Shown here piece after piece: positions 1 through 3,709 of a DNA stretch of 6,344 nucleotides. Made by a program: the position numbers and the translations under genes. The number at the start of each line of letters is the position of its first letter. Within the stretch, counting starts at the first letter, position 1. Below the pieces are notes generated by a model that saw only the letters and a list, made by a program, of their open reading frames with translations, did not search any database and was not told the DNA's origin. This stretch comes from Clostridiales bacterium (lineage in GTDB: Bacteria > Bacillota > Clostridia > Peptostreptococcales > JAAYPU01): NCBI GenBank assembly GCA_012519645.1, contig JAAYPU010000217.1, forward strand, positions 1-6,344, written 5' to 3'.

Positions 1-83
1 ACTATTTTGTCTTTAAACTCTTTAAAACTTGTCACTCTCATATCTGAATTAAAGTACTGTTGTAAGGATATTTTGTTTGGCAT
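1..83 (-). CDS. 5' end of an unrecognised gene, running off the left edge
   Basis: Reading the minus strand from an ATG at 83-81 gives 27 full codons to the window edge with no stop. The peptide begins MPNKISLQQYFNSDM and continues RVTSFKEFKDKI. The start is supported by AGGGGTG (minus-strand reading of 89-95) five bases before the ATG, and by a near-consensus promoter further upstream at 119-147. There is no signal peptide or membrane segment in this part, and the charged, helical character suggests a cytoplasmic protein. I do not recognise the family and 27 residues are too few to assign one. The gene diverges from the cupin gene. Confidence 0.6.
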   Translation of the reverse strand, partial: MPNKISLQQYFNSDMRVTSFKEFKDKI

Positions 84-118
84 TATTACACCCCTAAAAC
101 TATTATTTTATAAGTAAC

Positions 119-147
119 ATTATACTACATTTTAGAGGTTAATACAA
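119..147 (-). promoter_or_regulatory. Sigma-A-type promoter for the left-edge gene
   Basis: On the minus strand, TTGTAT (147-142) is followed after exactly 17 bases by a perfect TATAAT (124-119). Transcription would start near 112, leaving a leader of about 29 bases before the ATG at 83. Position, spacing and the downstream ribosome site agree with each other, so this is a convincing housekeeping promoter, although only inferred from sequence. Confidence 0.65.
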
Positions 148-152
148 CCAAA

Positions 153-332
153 ATTGCGGATGAGCCCGGATGTACCCGAAATATGCACACATTTAAGCTT
201 ACTTATTCTGACAGTGAAAAAAGCAGTATTACATATGCAAGCGACGAAAATGAAGATATCGTTATCCATTTGTATAAACCTATTAAAAAGGACTCTAGCG
301 GAATTTGGTTTGTTGTAAATGCAACATGTTAA
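153..332 (+). pseudogene. C-terminal coding remnant without a start
   Basis: The frame with codons starting at positions divisible by three is open from 114 to a TAA at 330-332. From about 153 it reads like real protein, including HTFKLTYSDSEKSSITYASD and later IVIHLYKPIKKDSSGIWFVV. The only possible start is an ATG at 183 with no ribosome site before it, and the open frame runs back into the promoter of the divergent gene. I infer the 3' end of an older gene whose front was lost by deletion or rearrangement. The pattern of a final strand with a Trp (GIWFVVNA) recalls C-terminal strands of small secreted beta-rich proteins, but I cannot name a family. Chance coding appearance is the alternative. 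Confidence 0.45.
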
Positions 333-345
333 TAATAGGAGTGTA

Positions 346-354
346 TGATATAAT
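346..354 (+). promoter_or_regulatory. Extended -10 promoter for the cupin gene
   Basis: TGA followed directly by a perfect TATAAT (349-354) forms an extended -10 element. No good -35 is present at 16-18 bases upstream (326-332 reads ATGTTAA), which is acceptable for an extended -10 promoter. Transcription would begin near 361, about 50 bases before the cupin start. A ribosome-site-like AGGAGTG at 337-343 precedes only ATG-ATA-TAA and probably has no role. Confidence 0.5.
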
Positions 355-413
355 TACTAATCAAAAATTCACTTTCAATTTAACAGGTGATAAAATATAG
401 GAGGTATTTAATT

Positions 414-728
414 ATGGTTGAACAGATTTTCAAACTATATCTTGGTGATGAAAAAGCTGTTGAAAGAGTTGTATTTGATGAGAATATTCATTATCTGCAT
501 ATGGTATTTAATAAAGACGAGGGTTTGCCGGAGCACTTTTCGAATTCAAATGTATATATGACCGTTATTCGCGGAAAGCTCTCCATCGGTCTCAATGAAC
601 AGGAAATCCATGAGTATGGGGCTGGAAATCTTCTGAAAATCCCGATTAAAACAAAAATGAATGTTAAAAATTTGCACGATGAAACATTGGAGCTAATCGT
701 CGTAAAGGCACCTGCTCCTAAAAATTAA
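414..728 (+). CDS. Small single-domain cupin protein with degenerate metal site
   Basis: A 104-residue cytoplasmic protein beginning MVEQIFKLYL. The ATG at 414 is preceded by a perfect AGGAGG (399-404) at nine bases. The in-frame GTG at 387 lies upstream of that site and is not a likely start. The whole protein is one cupin beta-barrel. Motif 2 is visible as G71-x5-P77-x-K79-x2-M82-x3-N86, where the family normally has Gly at 79 and His at 82. Motif 1 ends at G54 but keeps only H41 of the usual two His and one Glu (S43 and V47 stand in). Three of four metal ligands are therefore missing, so an oxygenase or isomerase role is unlikely and ligand binding or a structural role is more plausible. 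No sugar or antibiotic substrate can be assigned. It appears monocistronic, followed only by a decayed frame. Confidence 0.8.
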   Translation: MVEQIFKLYLGDEKAVERVVFDENIHYLHMVFNKDEGLPEHFSNSNVYMTVIRGKLSIGLNEQEIHEYGAGNLLKIPIKTKMNVKNLHDETLELIVVKAPAPKN

Positions 729-741
729 GGAGGAAAAACAA

Positions 742-920
742 ATGGTGAAAAGAGTGATAAAGCATAAAAACTGACTTAGGAGAGTGATCATTAGTGAGAA
801 AGCAAGACAATCGATGAGTTAGTGACTAATGAAGATTATGAGTGCTGCATTCAGAGTGCCTACAGCTTCCAAAGGTATAATAAGATGTCTAGCGATTATG
901 AAGGGTTGAATCTTCGCTGA
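742..920 (+). pseudogene. Decayed small gene behind a strong ribosome site
   Basis: AGGAGG at 728-733, overlapping the cupin stop, stands eight bases before an ATG at 742, an arrangement expected of a translated second gene. The frame reads only MVKRVIKHKN before TGA at 772-774. Past that stop the same frame continues LRRVIISEKARQSMS to TAG at 820-822. The neighbouring frame, open from 798, carries protein-like sequence: TIDELVTNEDYECCIQSAYS, then FQRYNKMSSDYEGLNLR, ending at TGA 918-920. Joining ...SEKARQ to TIDELV... needs one frameshift near 810. I infer a small cupin-linked gene broken by a nonsense codon and a frameshift. Alternatives are a genuine 10-residue peptide, a sequencing error, or chance. 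The family is not recognised. Confidence 0.4.
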
Positions 921-1088
921 TTTTTTAACCGATAATGCTACATAATAAAAGTTTTTCTATTTAAGAATTATTGGGTAAAAAAGCATCTGTTGAAAAGTTT
1001 AAAATATGCCGAAATATATAGCATGGAATTGAATAGTAAAGTTTTTAATTAAAATTATCTTGTTACTATTAAAAGGAGTGTGAAAATT
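921..1088 (+). other. AT-rich leader region of the chemoreceptor gene
   Basis: No coding frame is visible. Two weak promoter candidates exist. GCCGAAAT at 1008-1015 is close to a sigma-D/sigma-28 -10 box (GCCGATAT), which would suit a chemotaxis gene, but no TAAA stands 15 bases upstream; the nearest likeness, AAAAGTTT, ends only seven bases before it. TTGAAA at 990-995 could be a sigma-A -35, paired with TATATA at 1015-1020 at a long 19-base spacing. An exact TAAAGTTT lies at 1037-1044 without a matching -10. The promoter is therefore unresolved. The region ends with AAGGAG at 1073-1078, the receptor's ribosome site. Confidence 0.35.
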
Positions 1089-3332
1089 GTGAAATGGATT
1101 TCAGATTTGTCAATTAGAAATAAGATTTTTCTAATTATAGTTGTAACGATAATTGGTGTTGCTATATTTGCGACATGGGCTGTAATTTCGAGTAGCAGCA
1201 TTCAAAATGAGCAAACAAGAATGTTAGAATCAGCCATTACAGCAGAAGAGACAATATTAAATGCCGACAGAGACCTATATCAGGCATATACAGCGGTTCA
1301 GGAATTAGTTATGAAAGATAACACAAAAGAGGAAATTGATGAAAAAATAGCTTTTTTTAATGACAATATTAAAACTGCAAAGGAGAGGGTTTTAGCAGCA
1401 AGAAACGAAATGGATGCTACAAAAAAGGAATGGATAGAATTTAAAGGAGCAGTAAGTAATCTAACTGCATTTGAAATATTTGAAAAAGTAAACCCTGGTA
1501 TAGATGAATGGGTTAAGCTCTCTACATTATCTATAGACAATAAAGTTTTTGATAAAGGTTGGGAAGATGCATTTAACCAACCTCGTGAACATTTAGATGA
1601 ACTAACAGAGCTGCTCTCAGAAGCATTGGAAGAAAACAAAGCAAAATACAGTAGGGAGAGGACCTTTGTTATAATTAATATTTCTGTTGGATTGCTAATT
1701 CTATTGGGTTTAATTTATATTTTTGGACATACAGTGATTAAAAATATATCTAAACCACTTGTTTCCCTAGTAGAAATGGTTGAGGAATTTGAAAAAGGGC
1801 ACTTGGATAAAAGGCTTAATTTAAGTAGAAAAGATGAAATCGGTCAGCTTGCAAATATAATGGATAAGTATGCTGACGATCTTCAAAAATACATAGTGAG
1901 TTCAATGGATAAAATAGCAGAAGGAAATTTTGATTTCGAGGTGCTGATAAAGGATGATAAAGATGAGATAGGTCCTGCATTAAAAAAGACTACTGAGTCA
2001 ATAAAAGGACTTGTTTATGAAGTGAATACGTTAACATCAGCGTCAATTGAAGGTAAGCTTCAAGTACGAGGAAATGCGGAAAACTTCAAAGGATTATATC
2101 GGGATATAATTTTAGGAATAAATAAGACACTAGATGTAACGATAGAGCCAATAAATGAAGCGACAAGTGTACTTGCGGAAGTGGAAAAAGGAAACTTGCA
2201 GGTTAGTGTTAAAGGAGACTACAAGGGTGAACATGCAATAATAAAGGATGCATTAAACAAGACAATACTCAATTTAAAGACCTATATAAGTGAAATTAGC
2301 AATGTGCTAAATCAAATGTCTGACGGCAACTTGGACATTATAGTAGATAAAGAATTTAAAGGTGATTTTATTGAGATAAAAAATTCGCTCAATAACATTT
2401 TAGCTGTATTTAATGATGTGCTAAACAAGATGAAAGAAGCAGCATTACAAGTGTATGCGGGTTCGAAACAAATTGCAGATTCATCACAGATGCTTTCGCA
2501 GAGTACCACAGAACAAGCGAGTTCGGTTGAAGAATTGACAGCAGTTATGAATGGAATAGCTGAACAAACTGAAAGGAATGCACTTAATGCTAAAGAGGCA
2601 AGTGAACTTACTACAGAAGTAAAAGAAGATGCAGTTGATGGTAATGAACAAATGAAGGAAATGTTAAGATCAATGGATGAAATATCTTCAGCATCAACAA
2701 ATATCTCTAAAATTATTAAAGTGATAGATGAAATAGCATTTCAGACCAATATCCTTGCGTTGAATGCTGCTGTTGAAGCAGCTAGGGCAGGACAACACGG
2801 AAAGGGATTTGCTGTTGTGGCAGAGGAAGTCAGAAACCTTGCTGGAAGAAGTGCAGAATCAGCAAAAGAGACAGCAGTTTTAATTGAGAGAACTGTTAAG
2901 AAAACGGAAAGTGGCATGAGTATAGCGAAAGTTACTGCAGAAGCACTTTCGAAGATTGTTAATGGAGTTTCAAAAGTAACTGACATTGTGAGTGAAATTG
3001 CGACTTCATCAAACGACCAGGCAACGGGGATTTCGCAGGTAAATCAAGGCGTGTTGCAGATTTCACAGGTTGTTCAGACAAATTCGGCAACTTCGCAACA
3101 AAGTGCTGCCTCAAGTCAGGAATTGACAAGCCAGGCAGATACACTTAACGGAATGGTAAGCAGATTTAGGGTAAGAAAAAATGGACATAAAAAATCCGGA
3201 TACGAAGGCATAGATAATGATATTTTAGGTTTACTAGAAGATGTAAGCGAGAATAACAAAGTTAATCCAAAAAAGATATCACTAAATAGAGAGGATATTT
3301 CTCTAGGTGATATGGATTTTGGTAAGTATTAA
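1089..3332 (+). CDS. Methyl-accepting chemotaxis protein with poly-HAMP array
   Basis: A 747-residue inner-membrane chemoreceptor that would control the CheA kinase through CheW. I chose GTG at 1089 because AAGGAG (1073-1078) lies ten bases before it; the GTG at 1080 is only one base from that site. Order of parts: short cytoplasmic N-terminus; membrane segment at about 13-33; external helical sensor at about 34-190, probably a four-helix bundle; membrane segment at about 193-217; HAMP at about 218-269; then about four further HAMP-like modules to about 447, marked by repeated E/DGNL/F-type and DEIG or KGDF-type turns; signalling domain at about 448-694. The hairpin tip (548-577) is canonical, with EIAFQTNILALNAAVEAARA then GQHGKGFAVV. 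The flexible tail ends DMDFGKY, an ending I recall from other clostridial receptors and possibly an adaptation-enzyme tether. The ligand is unknown and no che genes adjoin it. Confidence 0.95.
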   Translation: MKWISDLSIRNKIFLIIVVTIIGVAIFATWAVISSSSIQNEQTRMLESAITAEETILNADRDLYQAYTAVQELVMKDNTKEEIDEKIAFFNDNIKTAKERVLAARNEMDATKKEWIEFKGAVSNLTAFEIFEKVNPGIDEWVKLSTLSIDNKVFDKGWEDAFNQPREHLDELTELLSEALEENKAKYSRERTFVIINISVGLLILLGLIYIFGHTVIKNISKPLVSLVEMVEEFEKGHLDKRLNLSRKDEIGQLANIMDKYADDLQKYIVSSMDKIAEGNFDFEVLIKDDKDEIGPALKKTTESIKGLVYEVNTLTSASIEGKLQVRGNAENFKGLYRDIILGINKTLDVTIEPINEATSVLAEVEKGNLQVSVKGDYKGEHAIIKDALNKTILNLKTYISEISNVLNQMSDGNLDIIVDKEFKGDFIEIKNSLNNILAVFNDVLNKMKEAALQVYAGSKQIADSSQMLSQSTTEQASSVEELTAVMNGIAEQTERNALNAKEASELTTEVKEDAVDGNEQMKEMLRSMDEISSASTNISKIIKVIDEIAFQTNILALNAAVEAARAGQHGKGFAVVAEEVRNLAGRSAESAKETAVLIERTVKKTESGMSIAKVTAEALSKIVNGVSKVTDIVSEIATSSNDQATGISQVNQGVLQISQVVQTNSATSQQSAASSQELTSQADTLNGMVSRFRVRKNGHKKSGYEGIDNDILGLLEDVSENNKVNPKKISLNREDISLGDMDFGKY

Positions 3333-3338
3333 AAAAGG

Positions 3339-3357
3339 AAATGTTACAAAAACATTT
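3339..3357 (+). terminator. Weak hairpin after the chemoreceptor gene
   Basis: A perfect inverted repeat AAATGTT / AACATTT with loop ACAAA begins seven bases after the receptor stop. The stem has only two G-C pairs and there is no U-tract (CAATTATG follows), so it is at best a poor intrinsic terminator or an mRNA 3'-end stabiliser. Read-through into the downstream hairpins is possible. Confidence 0.3.
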
Positions 3358-3378
3358 CAATTATGTATTTTGGTTAAC

Positions 3379-3408
3379 ATGACAAGAGTAAATGTGTTAC
3401 CGTACAAT
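3379..3408 (+). promoter_or_regulatory. Candidate promoter in the convergent intergenic region
   Basis: ATGACA (3379-3384, five of six matches to TTGACA) and TACAAT (3403-3408, five of six to TATAAT) are separated by 18 bases. Transcription would start near 3415, just before the hairpin cluster at 3429-3546. No convincing gene follows on this strand, which points to a non-coding transcript or to the promoter of a lost gene. AT-rich DNA yields such matches by chance, so confidence is moderate. Confidence 0.4.
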
Positions 3409-3414
3409 TATTGT

Positions 3415-3546
3415 GCTTAGAAAAATATAGTAGGGCTAAGTCCGAGGCAATGGATTTAGTCCTATTCGATTATCTGAAACGTCCTTTATATAATCGTAAG
3501 CGTAAAATAATAATACCCTTTTAGTTGTGGATACTTGAAGAGGGTA
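3415..3546 (+). ncRNA. Candidate structured RNA: three successive hairpins
   Basis: Hairpin 1 (3429-3466) pairs AGTAGGGCTAAGTCC with GGATTTAGTCCTATT around the loop GAGGCAAT: 15 continuous pairs, three of them G-U on the plus strand. On the minus strand these become A-C mismatches, so the structure belongs to a plus-strand RNA. Hairpin 2 (3467-3496) directly abuts it, pairing CGATTAT with ATAATCG. Hairpin 3 (3514-3546) pairs TACCCTTTT with AAGAGGGTA, again with one G-U. A competing six-pair helix, 3415-3420 with 3436-3441, would break hairpin 1, a switch-like arrangement. A candidate promoter lies immediately upstream. None of the riboswitch consensuses I know fits, including c-di-GMP-I. It may be an sRNA, an orphan leader, or an untranslated tail of the receptor mRNA. 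Confidence 0.4.
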
Positions 3547-3604
3547 ATAGAAAGAAGGAAAGGTGAATTATCTCCATATAAGGCTTGCAAATTTATATAA
3601 TCGT
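3485..3604 (+). repeat. 13-bp direct repeat TTTATATAATCGT, two copies
   Basis: Exact copies lie at 3485-3497 and 3592-3604, 107 bases apart. Each contains a perfect TATAAT (3489-3494 and 3596-3601). The bases 17 upstream (TCGATT and TCCATA) are poor -35 elements. The first copy also supplies the right arm of hairpin 2. They may be two protein sites, two -10 elements or a local duplication. In DNA this AT-rich, coincidence is also credible. Confidence 0.3.
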
Positions 3605-3646
3605 CTGTGGGCAGAAAGTATCAATGTTGTGTTGCACACCCAATAG
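3563..3646 (+). CDS. Doubtful 27-codon ORF after the hairpin cluster
   Basis: GTG at 3563 opens a 27-residue frame (VNYLHIRLANLYNRL... to ...VVLHTQ, TAG at 3644-3646). The purine-rich AGAAGGAAAGG directly precedes it, though its GGA core is close to the start. The peptide has reasonable composition but no signal, membrane segment or known motif. Its place after a possible structured leader is the only reason to list it. It could equally be the stub of a lost gene or chance. Confidence 0.15.
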   Translation: MNYLHIRLANLYNRLWAESINVVLHTQ

Positions 3647-3656
3647 TACACGAGAT

Positions 3657-3694
3657 AAAAAGCAAGCGGCAGGATTACAACAAACCCGCCGCTT
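3657..3694 (-). terminator. Intrinsic terminator of the surface cellulase gene
   Basis: On the minus strand AAGCGGCGGG pairs with TCCTGCCGCTT (3694-3664), about ten pairs with one G-U, followed by GC and a run of five T (3661-3657). It begins 15 bases beyond the stop at 3710-3712. The stem is the most GC-rich in the intergenic region. On the plus strand the same stem is followed by the T-rich ATTTCTATTT, so it may also stop transcripts coming from the receptor side. Confidence 0.8.
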
Positions 3695-3709
3695 ATTTCT
3701 ATTTACACA

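Noticed and set aside
387..413. GTG at 387 as the cupin start, adding nine residues
   Set aside because: The perfect AGGAGG at 399-404 lies downstream of it and serves the ATG at 414; the extra residues (from MIKYRR) are encoded by the ribosome site itself.
992..1015. Sigma-D flagellar promoter for the chemoreceptor
   Set aside because: GCCGAAAT is a good -10 match, but there is no TAAA at 15 bases upstream and the nearest likeness is only seven bases away.
1080..1088. GTG at 1080 as the chemoreceptor start
   Set aside because: Only one base separates it from the AAGGAG site; the GTG at 1089 has workable spacing and gives a normal short cytoplasmic N-terminus.
1298..3144. Several minus-strand frames inside the chemoreceptor
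   Set aside because: They are Ser- and Ala-rich shadows of the helical receptor codons, with no ribosome sites.
3415..3550. c-di-GMP-I or other known riboswitch near a chemotaxis gene
   Set aside because: The conserved loop and receptor sequences of that class are missing and no intact gene follows for it to control.
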